Positions 34,193 through 44,223 of a stretch of DNA of 64,000 bases are shown one piece after another. Position 1 is the first letter of the stretch, and each line of letters starts with the position of its first letter. The stretch is from Lolium rigidum. Lineage: Eukaryota; Streptophyta; Magnoliopsida; Poales; Poaceae. The stretch spans positions 63,001,754 through 63,065,753 of the forward strand of contig NC_061508.1 of the NCBI RefSeq assembly GCF_022539505.1, written 5' to 3'. Position numbers and translations under genes: made by a program. The notes below the pieces were generated by a model. It saw only the letters and a program-made list of their open reading frames with translations. It had not been told where the DNA came from and did not search any database.

Positions 34193-37057
34193 TCATTCTT
34201 CAGTGACAATTGATTCATTGGAATCCTACAATTGAAAAAGCACCAAAGCTTAGCAAAGTGACACATCAAAAGAATAAATATTTAAAGCAAGTAAATAAGA
34301 GCTTTTTGGACAGTACCATTTCTTCTTGTTCATCTTCAAGAACATTCTGGACAGCAAGGAGATCACCATGAATCTCACCTAATACAATTTAAAAAATAAA
34401 GAACTTAGATTTCATATCTTACTGTAGTCAGAGAACATAGTGGGAATGTAGAAATGAATTACCTAACATGTCCGCTCGAGACCATGATTGCATACACATA
34501 AGAGCTTCTGCTATTTTTGGTGCAAGTCGACTACGATGTGCACTAATTAATCTCCCGCTAGCACTAAAGACACACTCCGATGCTACTGAAGTGACGGGAA
34601 TAGGTAATATATCATGAGCAATCATTTGCAAAGTAGGGTACTTAATACCTCCAAACTTCCACCAACCAATGATGTCTAGCTCTTGTGTTCGAGGGAGAGG
34701 GTCCTCTTCCAAGTACAAGTCCAACTCTGTGCGCACTTGGGAAGCGGAGGCAGCAGGCTTTGAATTCATATATTCATCAAATATCTCATAAACTTCATCC
34801 ACACCACCACCACCAGTAGAAGTACTTTCAATATTTGGCATCGCAACATCGGAGGGTTGTTGGTATTCATCCAATAAAGATAACATTAGTTGCCTTATCT
34901 TTGCAACTTCTTTGACCGCATGCTCATATCCATATAAGTTCTGAAATAAAGCCTGCAACATTATAACATACTAACATAAGAAACTAAGAAGTAAGAACAT
35001 GCATAAAAAATATCAACAAATGAAAACTCCGTACCTGCAGTATGTGAAGCTTAAACCGTGGATCAAGGACGGTTGCAACAGCCATGAGACCATGAACATC
35101 TGTCCAATACTTCTCAAATTTATCCTTCATTTCATCAGACATATCTCTTATAAGTTGATTGTCACTAGAATGCCATTTACGTATTGCCAAACGAATACCA
35201 CAAATTTTGGGGAAAAAGATGTTTGCTGTAACATATTTCTGGCCTGACAATATCTCTGTTACATCAAAGAATACTTTCAGCCTCTCACAAACCTCTGTCG
35301 CAAACTCCCAATCTTCATTAGTTGGACAATTAAACTTTTTTCACGTATACTAAGTCTTGCAAAAACATCTCTGTATTGCAATGCACAAGTTAGCATAAGG
35401 TAGGTTGAATTCCATCTAGTTTTGCAATCAAGAGATAGCCTAGATGTGTATTCCGTGTTCATCAGACGTGCCATTTTTTCAAATTTCTCATGCCTTTTAG
35501 GTGTAGCCGACCAAAATGCAACACTATCACGTACCCTCTCAATCCCAAACTCCATAACATTCAAACCATCTTTTACAATCAGATTTAATATATGTGCGGC
35601 ACAACGCATATGCAAATATTTACCCTCCAACATAAGAGATTTAGTATCCAACTTATCTGGCAGAATTTCCATGGCTTTATCATTTGATGTGCAATTATCC
35701 AACGTCACCGTGGATATCTTCTTCTCAAGGTGCCACTCAACAAGACATGCATGTAGAGCTTCGCATATCACTTCAGCGTTATGTGGACATGGGACATACA
35801 TGAACCTAAGAAAAAAAATATACAAATGGATCAGCGATGAATAAATAAAATTCATCAGGAAATGAAAATAACTAAACATTATTTGTTTTTACCTTAAAAG
35901 AAAGCTCTTTAGATTCCATGAACCATCAATATAATGCGCAGTAACAGCCATATACCCTTTCTTTTGATGGTTAGCTGTCCACAAGTCCGTCGTTATGGCA
36001 ACACGGTTTTGAAAATTTGCAAAGAACTTCACCATGCTATCTCTTTCAACTTGATGCATATTAATAATATCCTGCCTAATAGTATTTCTCGACACCACCT
36101 TGAACAATGGTTGCAAACAATTGCAGAACTTACGGAAGCGGGAGTGATCAACAATTGACAAAGGGTACTCATGCACACATATCATCAATGCAAGCTCTTT
36201 TCTAGCCACTTCTTGATTGAAATTAGTATTCTCTAAACTTACACTTCCATCAATATCTTTCGACAACTTCAATTTCTGTTGTTTAGGGCCAATTGGTGCA
36301 TGCCTAGCGAGGACATGTGCTGCGGTGGTTCCGTAAGTGCGTTGTACGGAGTTTGATTCTCCGAGCAAAATCATGATGACACCAATTACATATAGCTCTG
36401 TTCTTCCCATTAATTAATTGTTTTGTGAAATCTTCCCACACATCAGATGTAAGCTTTCTCTTATTAGACCCCCTACTAACAACAGCTTGGTCTACTGTCG
36501 CCTCAACATCAACAATACCTTGTGACGACTGTGGATTTGCAAGAGGAGCATCGGCAGCTGAGTTCTCTACAGCTTGTGAAGTGTTGCTGCCCGGAGTTGT
36601 TGTTGAGTCATCCGCTGCAAATATCCCTGTTACAAATAACATCATGAGGCGACGAAATTAAACAGACAGAAAAATACAACATCATTGCAGAGGGAGGAAG
36701 TAGTGTTGTATTCATCCATGAGGGGCTCGATATATAGAGTACAGGCAATGATACACAGTAAGCTAGAGTGTTGCATTCAGAAATATGTTAGGTTAATATT
36801 CAGAAGGCAATGATACGCACTAAGCAATGATACACACTAAGCTAGAGTACAGGCAACTAACATATTTCTGCCCGAAGCAGTGTTGTATTCATCCACGAGG
36901 GGATCAATATATCCAAATAACACACAATCTCTACCACTGATTACTAAGCTAGGTTACAGATAACAATACCTTGACGGGTTGCTGCTGTTGCAGATCGTGT
37001 GGTGGCTGCTGTCGTTCCTCTCGCTCGCCCATGTCCGTTTCTCCCGACTGGCGGCAT
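34193..37057 (-). pseudogene. hAT transposase (BED-zinc-finger, RICESLEEPER/DAYSLEEPER-like), six exons with two frame breaks
   Basis: Exons: 37057-36970, 36614-35893, 35805-35035, 34952-34463, 34378-34317, 34225-34193, all GT-AG; total 2166 nt, about 720 aa, the usual length. Order: Arg/Thr-rich N-terminus ('MPPVGRNGHGRARG'), BED zinc finger ('RAICNWCHHDFARR' with 'THLRNH', exon 2), catalytic RNase-H-like core ('AITTDLWTANHQKKGYMAVT', 'STVTLDNCTSNDKAM', 'MRCAAHILNLIVKDGL', 'KTRWNSTYLML'), and C-terminal hAT dimerisation domain ('LDIIGWWK', 'YPTLQMIAHDILPIPVTSVA', 'FSASGRLISAHRSRL'). Frame breaks sit near 36310 and at a T-run near 35337. These make this copy probably inactive unless they are sequencing errors. 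The copia insertion is 5' of the start codon. Confidence 0.88.
36698..36915. repeat. Direct repeat within the first intron of the hAT gene
   Basis: 'CAGTGTTGTATTCATCCACGA' type sequence occurs at about 36702 and 36880. 'AATGATACACA' and 'AAGCTAGAGTACAGGCAA' motifs also recur between them. Confidence 0.65.
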
Positions 37058-37120
37058 TTGATCAAAATCGTGAGGCTGCCCTATGAGGATTGACGAATAA
37101 ATTGAAGGTGGATTAGTAGG

Positions 37121-37287
37121 TGTTGAAGAGGTATTGGGCCTGGCTGTGTGACTTACCTACTTGGCCCATGTGGCCCATGTTAGAGAGTGTTCTGAAGATG
37201 CTTTATAAGGGACTCGTTCCCTTCTTCCTGACCTAGCCGCCACAGCTCTTAGAGCATTCAGGTTAGAAACTATCTCTTTGTACATCA
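37121..37287 (+). repeat. 5' LTR of the young copia element
   Basis: 167 bp, TGTTGAAGAGG to GTACATCA, with a 'CTTTATAAGG' TATA-like box. Confidence 0.95.
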
Positions 37288-37422
37288 TGGTATCAGAGCA
37301 AGGGGCGATGGAGGTGGCGATGGTGACTGCAGCAGTGGCCTAAGGTGGAGCTGGGAGGACTGCGCAGGTGGTGGTGGTGTGCTGAGAGGAAGTGGGAGGA
37401 GTGTCTGCTGGTGCTGTGCAAG

Positions 37423-38425
37423 ATGGGGGACGAGCTCACAACAGCTCTTGAGAAGCTGGCCCAGCTTCTCGTGGCCAAGAATGCTGAGAGCACTTCTGCT
37501 GAAGGGGGTGTTGCTCGTGTTTCACAAGCAGAGATGGTGCAGAAGGTGGAGCTCATGCCAAATGAGGTAAAGTTAGAAGGGATGAGCAACTACCTGAGTT
37601 GGTCAAGGAGAGCATTGCTCATTCTGAGGACAAAAGGCCTGGATGGGCATGTTCAAGGAAGTGCTGCTGAACCGGAAGATAAGGGGAGTGCAGACTGGAA
37701 GAAATGGAGTGCAACAGACTCCTTGATTTTTGCTTGGCTGCTGAACTCTTTGAACCCCTCTATTGCTGCTTCAGCTGAGGGGCTTCCAAATGCTGCGGAG
37801 GTTTGGAGTACTTTGTCGAAATTGTACTCGGGAAAGGGAAATCTGATGCTGATGGCGCAGATTGAGGATGTCTGTGCACGATTTGCGTCAAGGTGAGAAG
37901 GACCCGATGGTGTATGTGGCTGAGTTGCGGCGTCTCGGTCTGATTTGGATCACCGTGATCCCCTAGAGCTTCCTCATTCGAGTGTGTGGTGACTGTTAAA
38001 CAATATGTGGAACGCCGCCGTGTGATGAAGTTTACGAAGGGGCTGAACTCCTGTTTTGAGAGCGAGACGTGCTACCTTACTGCACCAGCCCAAGCTTCCT
38101 TCCCTTGATGAAGCTATCTCAGCCATGTCACAAGAGGAGGTCCGTCTAAAATCTGCGGACGCGGCGAACAGTCTCTGCAATCTGCCTTTGCAATGACAAC
38201 AAGGAATGAAACAAGAGACTGTTTTACCTGTGGAGAATCAGGGCACTTGAGCAGATTTTGTACTTCATCAATAAGGGGAAGAGGAAGAGGATACAACTAC
38301 AGAGGTGGTGGTTACAACCACAGAGGTGGCTACAACCACAGAGGTGGTCGTGGTTGGGTTGGCAACAACAACAGAGGTGGCCGTGGTCGGGTTGCTTGGT
38401 CCTTGGCATGGAGAAGGGGCTCATA
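37423..38425 (+). pseudogene. Copia gag with zinc knuckle, frameshifted
   Basis: From ATG at 37423: 'MGDELTTALEKLAQLL', 'LEGMSNYLSWSRRALLIL', 'DSLIFAWLLNSLNPSI', 'EVWSTLSKLYSGKGN'. The frame breaks at about 37890; later capsid pieces ('RRRVMKFTKGLN', 'PSLDEAISAMSQEE') are in other frames. The nucleocapsid end (38193-38425) has the CCHC knuckle 'CFTCGESGHLSRFC' followed by RGG/YNHRGG repeats typical of RNA binding. A short upstream ATG (37307) opens only 11 codons. Confidence 0.88.
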
Positions 38426-38559
38426 GGGCAAATATGGCTGCATCAAGTGAAGGCAAACAACCTCGTAACCATAGAGCCTAGAGAGGGATCGAAGCTACTA
38501 CTTCAAGCTTTGGCAACTTCGCCAACTTTGTCGACACCAATAAAGGTAATACTGAAAAT

Positions 38560-41500
38560 GCATCGGTAGCGGCACATTCAATTAATAGAGGCCGGGTATT
38601 AGACTCGGGGCATCCAAACATGTTACTGGAAATCGAAGGAATTTGAGTCCTATATTCAATATTCTCCTACACATCAGAAACTATACATACGACGGATGGC
38701 ACAGAGACAACCTATTAGAGGAGTTGGGACAGTTAAATGTAATCCCGTTATTGAACTATCATCGGTGTTATATGTGCCTGCCTTTCCTGTGAACTTAGTG
38801 TCTCTCGGTGCACTCGGTTGATCGGATTGACTGTCAAGTGACCATTAACAGATATATGTGCTCGATACAGGAGAGGGCGACGAGCAGGAAGCTTGGGACT
38901 GGGACCAGGCATAGCGGACTGTGGTACATGGACCGCAGCGTGCCAAGCGAGGATGGGAATCAAGGACTGGTGGCTGTCACTGAAGACAAGGAGACTAGAG
39001 CTCTAATCCATCACTGTCGAATGGGACATGTCTCTTTTGACAAAATGTATCAAATATTTCCTGATATAATGAGGGGTGTTGACAGAAGCAAGCTCAAGTG
39101 TGATGCTTGTGAGTATGCCAAACATACTAGAACCTCTTATGTGAGTAAGGGGATCGAAGTATCTCTCCGTTTGTGTTGGTTCATTCGATGTATGGACATG
39201 TCCAAGTGGTATCTATAAGTGGCGCAAAGTATTTTGTAACCTTTATTGACTGTTACTCACGGATGACTTGGATCTACCTCATGAGACACAAGGATGAAGT
39301 GTTCCCGTGTTTCAAAAAATTCTATGCTCTTGTGCAGAATCAGTTCAATGTACAAATACAAGCTATTCGCACTGACAATGGTACGGAATATGTTAACAAA
39401 ATATTTGGTGCTTTCATGTCTGAGCAGGGAATCTTGCATCAAACATCATGTCCAAATACGCCTCAACAGAATGGTGTGGCTGAAAGGAAAAATCGTCACA
39501 TACTGGAGGTTGCTCGGGCCTTAATGTTCACCATGAACGTGCCTAAATTTCTCTGGAGTGAAGCTGTCCTGACTGCAACTTATTTGATCAACCGTACGCC
39601 ATTGAGGGTGACAGGTATGAAATCACCATGTGAATTAATTCTGAAGGATAATACATTTGTTGTTCCTCCAAAACTATTTGGATGCACATGCTTTGTTAGA
39701 GATCACAGGCCCTCAGTGAGCAAACTGGATCCTCGAGCTCTGAAATGTATTTTTCTCGGGTATTCTTCTAGACAAAGAGGTTACAAGTGTTGGAGCCCTT
39801 CAGAACGAAGAACATTTGTGAGCATGGATGTCACTTTTCGGGAATCTGAACCATTTTATGGAGAGAAGACTGATCTGAGCATATTATTCGAAGATCTTGA
39901 CCATTTTCCAGCTCACGGGACTGGTCAAGAGGGGGAGAGTGAACTGATGCAGGGGCAGACAATCTCAGAACCACAACCTCAACCAATAGTGGGTCTCATT
40001 CCGGGAAGACAGGGATGGAGGTGGAGAAGGCCGGAATTTACCGCGAGAGATGGAGAAGGCTGAATGAGGAACAAAATCTTCAAGTTTATAGTAGAAGACA
40101 GGTGGGTGCGCAACATGTTCGGGGGAGCAACAAGAGTTACAAGTTGAACATCAGGATAACTCTGAGATCGTTTCATCGAGTGAAAGTCAAGTTGACCGGG
40201 ACTCGACAACGATGGGAGAAGGACAAATGGATCTACCAATTGCTTTAAGGAAAGGAACTCGGGCTTGTGTTGGGAGACTACATAAAAAGTATGATGAATG
40301 CGACATAGGCAACTTTGTGTCATATGAAGCCCTGTCTCCTTCCTACAAAGCATTTGTTGCTTCCCTACGATCGAGTATCTATTCCAACGCGACTGGAAGG
40401 TAGCAAAGGAGGACAAAAAATGGCGTGCTGCCATGTTGGAAGAACTACGAGGCATTGAGAAAGAACAAAACTTGGGAGTTAGTAACTCTTCCAACGGGAA
40501 AAAGGGCTGTCGGTTGTAAATGGGTTTACACTCTGTGAAACAAAATGCACAAGGAAAGATTGAAAGATACAAGGCAAGACTTGTGGCAAGAGGGTACACC
40601 CGGACCTATGGCATCGATTATGATGAGACCTTTGCACCGGTGGCGAAGATGAACACGGTGAGGATTTTGATATCATGTGCAACAAATTTTGGGTGGCCGT
40701 TACACCAACTTGATGTTAAGAATGCTTTTCTACATGGAGATCCGCATGAAGAAGTTTACATGGAAATTCCACCTGGCTTCTCTTCAGCTGAAACCACGGG
40801 CAAGGTATGTAGGCGAAAAAATCTCTTTATGGACCGAAACGAGTCCCCGAGAGCTTGGTTTGACAAATTCAGGCGTGCAGTTTGTGACATGGGATACAGA
40901 CAATGCAATGGGGACCATACAGTGTTTTATAGACATTTTAAGGGAAAGATTACTATTCTTGCGGTGTATGTGGATGATATCATTATTACTGGGGATGACG
41001 AAGGAGAGATAGCAAGGCTAAAGAAGTGTTTGAGTAAGGCCTTTGAAGTAAAGGATCTTGGCCGACTAAAGTACTTTCTTGGTATAGAAGTGGCCGAGTC
41101 GGCAAAAGGAATAGCTCTGTCTCAAAGAAAGTATACTTTGGATCTTCTCGGTGATGTTGGTATGCTTGGGCTGTCGTGCAGCTTCAACCCCAATCGATCA
41201 AAATCATAAAGTGACGAGCACAATCAGGGGATCATGTGGATAAAGGGAGATATCAGAGACTAGTTGGGAGGCTGTTGTATCTATGTCATACACGACCAGA
41301 CATTGCCTTTGCAGTGAGTGTAGTGAGCGAGATATATGCATGAGCCTAGAAGTGAACATCTTGAAGCGAGTCTACAGAATCTTGCGATACTTGAAAGGAA
41401 CTCCAGGAAAGGGCTTGTGGTTCAAGAGCAACGGACATCTTGATGTCGATGGATACTCGTGATGCTGATTGGGCAAGTTGCCTAGATGACGGAAGATCAA

Positions 41501-41929
41501 CTTCGGGGTATTGTGTTTTCCTTGGAGGAAACTTGGTGTCATGGAGGAGCAAGAAACAACAAGTGGTTTCCAAATCAACGAGCTGAAGCAGAATATAGGG
41601 CCATGTCTCAAGGGCTGAGTGAAATGTTGTGGGTAAGGAATGCGTTAAGTGAACTAAAGGTGTTGAAGAATAGCTGCATAAATGTATGGTGTGACAATGT
41701 GTCCGCTATTAACCTAGCACATAACCCAGGTGCGAGCATGACGAGAACAAAGCATATTGAGATAGACAGATTCTTCATCAAAGAAAAACTCGATGATGGG
41801 ATCATCAAGATAGAGCATGTCAGATCAGCGCAACAAATTGCAGATTGCTTAACCAAAGGTTTGGGAACCAGAGAATGCAACCTGGCATGTGACAAGATGG
41901 GAATGATAGATATCTATCACCCATCTTGA
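38560..41929 (+). pseudogene. Copia pol (protease remnant, integrase, reverse transcriptase, RNase H), frameshifted
   Basis: A protease-like stretch at 38590-38800 ('VLDSGHP'-type start, poorly preserved). GAG-pre-integrase with 'LIHHCRMGHVSFDKMYQIFP' and 'CDACEYAKHTR'. Integrase core (39173-39900): 'YFVTFIDCYSRMTWIYLM', 'AIRTDNGTEYVNKIF', 'TPQQNGVAERKNRHILE'. Reverse transcriptase (40520-41209): 'YKARLVARGYTRTYGIDYDE', 'LDVKNAFLHGDPHEEVYME', catalytic 'AVYVDDIIITGDD', 'LGRLKYFLGIEVA'. RNase H (41486-41929): 'AEYRAMSQGLSEMLW', 'VWCDNVSAINLAHNP', 'QQIADCLTKGL'. Frame breaks occur near 39175, 40070-40520, 41200 and 41460. Motifs are intact, so decay is by indels. Confidence 0.92.
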
Positions 41930-41936
41930 GGGAGAG

Positions 41937-42103
41937 TGTTGAAGAGGTATTGGGCCTGGCTGTGTGACTTACCTACTTGGCCCATGTGGCCTATGTTAGA
42001 GAGTGTTCTGAAGATGCTTTATAAGGGACTCGTTCCCTTCTTCCTGACCTAGCCGCCACAGCTCTTAGAGCATTCAGGTTAGAAACTATCTCTTTGTACA
42101 TCA
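41937..42103 (+). repeat. 3' LTR of the young copia element
   Basis: 167 bp, one substitution relative to the 5' LTR; followed by GTAGG. Confidence 0.95.
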
Positions 42104-42802
42104 GTAGGTACAGGGAACAGCAGCAATATGAGATGGATTAGGCAGAGAAGGGGCGGAACGGACGGACGGGACGAACAGCGTCTTACCAGCACTCCAGCAG
42201 CCACCGGAGAAGAAGGGCGGAACGGGCGCCAAGGTTGATCGGGGGTCCGTCGATCTGGAGAGGTGGCAGGGAAGGTGACGACGGACTGGTGCGGCGCGGC
42301 GCTGCACCTTCCCTCGCCGCCTGCTTCCGAGGGGCGACGGTATTTTGCAGGAGATTTCGTGCGGGAGCCCGGAGCCAGGGTATTTCTTATTTAGCGATAG
42401 GGAGGAGATGGATCGATTAGTCCATTATGGCAAGCAATCGTATAAACGAGGAGGCGGAGCAATCAACGAAGAGGCACAGTAAATGCGGCCGGCGGTTCCA
42501 TGATTATTTACAGTATGAAATTATTAAGGCTTAAATTAAGGGTTTTGTGATTTGGACCTAAAAAGGGCAGCTAATCGTAGGTAAAATCGCATGTGTCACT
42601 GACATGTGGGTCCCACATATTAGTTGGATATCCATCGAATATCCACGGAGCAAAAGCTCTATCCGTGCCCGCTCCATGAATTATCGGATATCCGCCCCAT
42701 GAAATCCGTGGACACAATCAACCCTCCATACCCGTGCCCAGCGGGTCGAATATCCGTGGATACCCGGATCCGTGGATAAAATTGCCATCGTGACTTTTAT
42801 TT

Positions 42803-44223
42803 CTTTAATATTATTTAACTAAGAGCTATCAATAGCATACACAGAACCCACACACTCTTTTTTTGCTTGGGCATCTTTTGGTAAATTCACAACAAGAAGC
42901 AATAGTCCATTTCCGCAGCCCTAGGTGTGGTTCCATAGTCTTAGCACCAAACCGACCGATCTTCATTGAATAACTTTTCAAAACTACTGGTAGTTCAATT
43001 CGTATATATGTTACTTCTTCCGACTCATTTTAATTACATCTTATACTAAATCCAAGTTAATTAAAAAGGATAGGAGGGAGTATTTGTTTCTAGTTCAATG
43101 GGTGTTGTTTCTCAGATCTCCAGTCAACTGAGGCATTACACCCCAAAAAAATTAGCTTGTGGGTAAAACGATGGATACTGAATCTTCATTCAGGTTCCTG
43201 ATATGGTCTGGTACGGTACTTGGGTCGTGGCTGATGCATGCATCATCTGTGATCTGTCTGAAGATTTAGAGCATAGAAGCAACCACGAAGCGAGCAGACT
43301 AGAAGCATACAAGTACAAAGTAGTTGAATGTAATTGATATTGACTTTGCAAAATAAATCGGAGTAGTTAAAGCCAGAAGGAGCAAATGAGGCACATGTTA
43401 CTTTGTCTGTGATAATGTTGAAAATAAGAAAGAGGACTCTCTCCTGGATTTGCTGAGATTAAGGTCGAACCAGTGACACAGGCCGTGCAGGATTCGCCCC
43501 TCGAGATGGTAGAAACCCTAGGAGGAGATGATCCGGTGCCAGGAGACAGTGGCCCAGAAGATCTTCGGCTGTTTCGGCTAAGCAGCACACATATATAGAC
43601 TGAATACCACGGTGAAGGTTTTGCGTTTTCTCAGAAAACCACGGTGAAGGTTGCCAGCAACCAGCTAACAAAATGCGCTTCCTGCTGCTATGTTCGCTTT
43701 GAACAACACAAGTTGCTATCATGGATGCTCACATGTAATTCCTCTCCATCTCTGTTTCTAAGATGTGATGTAGTTGTGTGTAAGTGTAGTGTGTATGTAC
43801 CACGATTCGAGATATATCAAGAGATGTTTCTTAAGAATGTCACTCTGCTTTTTTTATCATGCAGAGTTGTTCCTAGATGAGCAGTCTGAGTTCAGAGTTA
43901 CACACGAAATCTGACAACACGAAAACAAGTCGTTTGCCATATCTCACATCTGTGGAAAAAGAGGCGCAGCAGAATATGGAAGAAATAAGCTGAGAACTGT
44001 ACCCACGGTTCATACTTCACATGATACATGGATTCAACCAAGGGACACAACAAGGCTAGAGATCTGAACTCGATGTAAAAGGCACACACACGGGTCCATA
44101 GATTCAGACTAGGAAATACGGCAACAAAAGATGTTCTTTCCCCAAAGATAAAATACTGAAGATGTGCACAGAATGTTGCCTGTAATATCGCCACCATGGT
44201 GAAATCGCCAACCCCCGCGTAGC
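42803..44223. other. Intergenic; 3' flank of the B3 gene
   Basis: A short Stowaway MITE at 43014-43080; otherwise no supported gene. Small minus-strand ORFs (43367-43722) have no domain. The 200-300 bases below 44224 are probably 3' UTR of the B3 gene. Confidence 0.55.
43014..43080. mobile_element. Short Stowaway MITE (67 bp)
   Basis: CTTCTTCCGACTCATTTTAA pairs with the inverted right end 'AAAAAGGATAGGAGGGAG', flanked by TA on both sides (43012-43013, 43081-43082). Confidence 0.75.

Larger units (their letters stand above)
37121..42103 (+). mobile_element. Young Ty1/copia element with 167-bp LTRs, 5.0 kb
   Basis: LTRs 37121-37287 and 41937-42103 flanked by target duplication GTAGG (37116-37120, 42104-42108). 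The primer-binding site TGGTATCAGAGC (37288-37299, initiator Met tRNA) follows the 5' LTR. The polypurine tract 'GAGGGAGAG' precedes the 3' LTR. Gag, integrase, reverse transcriptase and RNase H are in copia order. The LTRs differ at a single base (C at about 37175, T in the 3' copy), which means a very recent insertion, yet the coding region carries several frameshifts. Confidence 0.95.
33679..42792 (-). mobile_element. hAT DNA transposon with its own transposase, interrupted by a copia element
   Basis: The direct repeat ACTTTTATTT at 33669-33678 and 42793-42802 encloses the element (a perfect 10-bp match containing the 8-bp hAT target duplication). Short terminal inverted repeats are built around 'GATGGCAAT' (33682 and, inverted, 42781-42789). 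Within about 150 bp of both ends there are repeated ATATCC/GGATAT and 'CCGTGGATA' motifs. Without the copia insertion (37121-42103 plus 5-bp duplication) the hAT is about 4.1 kb, a normal autonomous size. Confidence 0.9.

Noticed and set aside
36304..36645. Start of the hAT transposase at the ATG near 36645
   Set aside because: That ATG lies in intron sequence; a TTTGCAG acceptor at 36615 and an upstream exon (37057-36970) join in phase and give a better N-terminus.
43367..43722. A small minus-strand gene downstream of the B3 gene
   Set aside because: Short overlapping ORFs without motifs or splice support.
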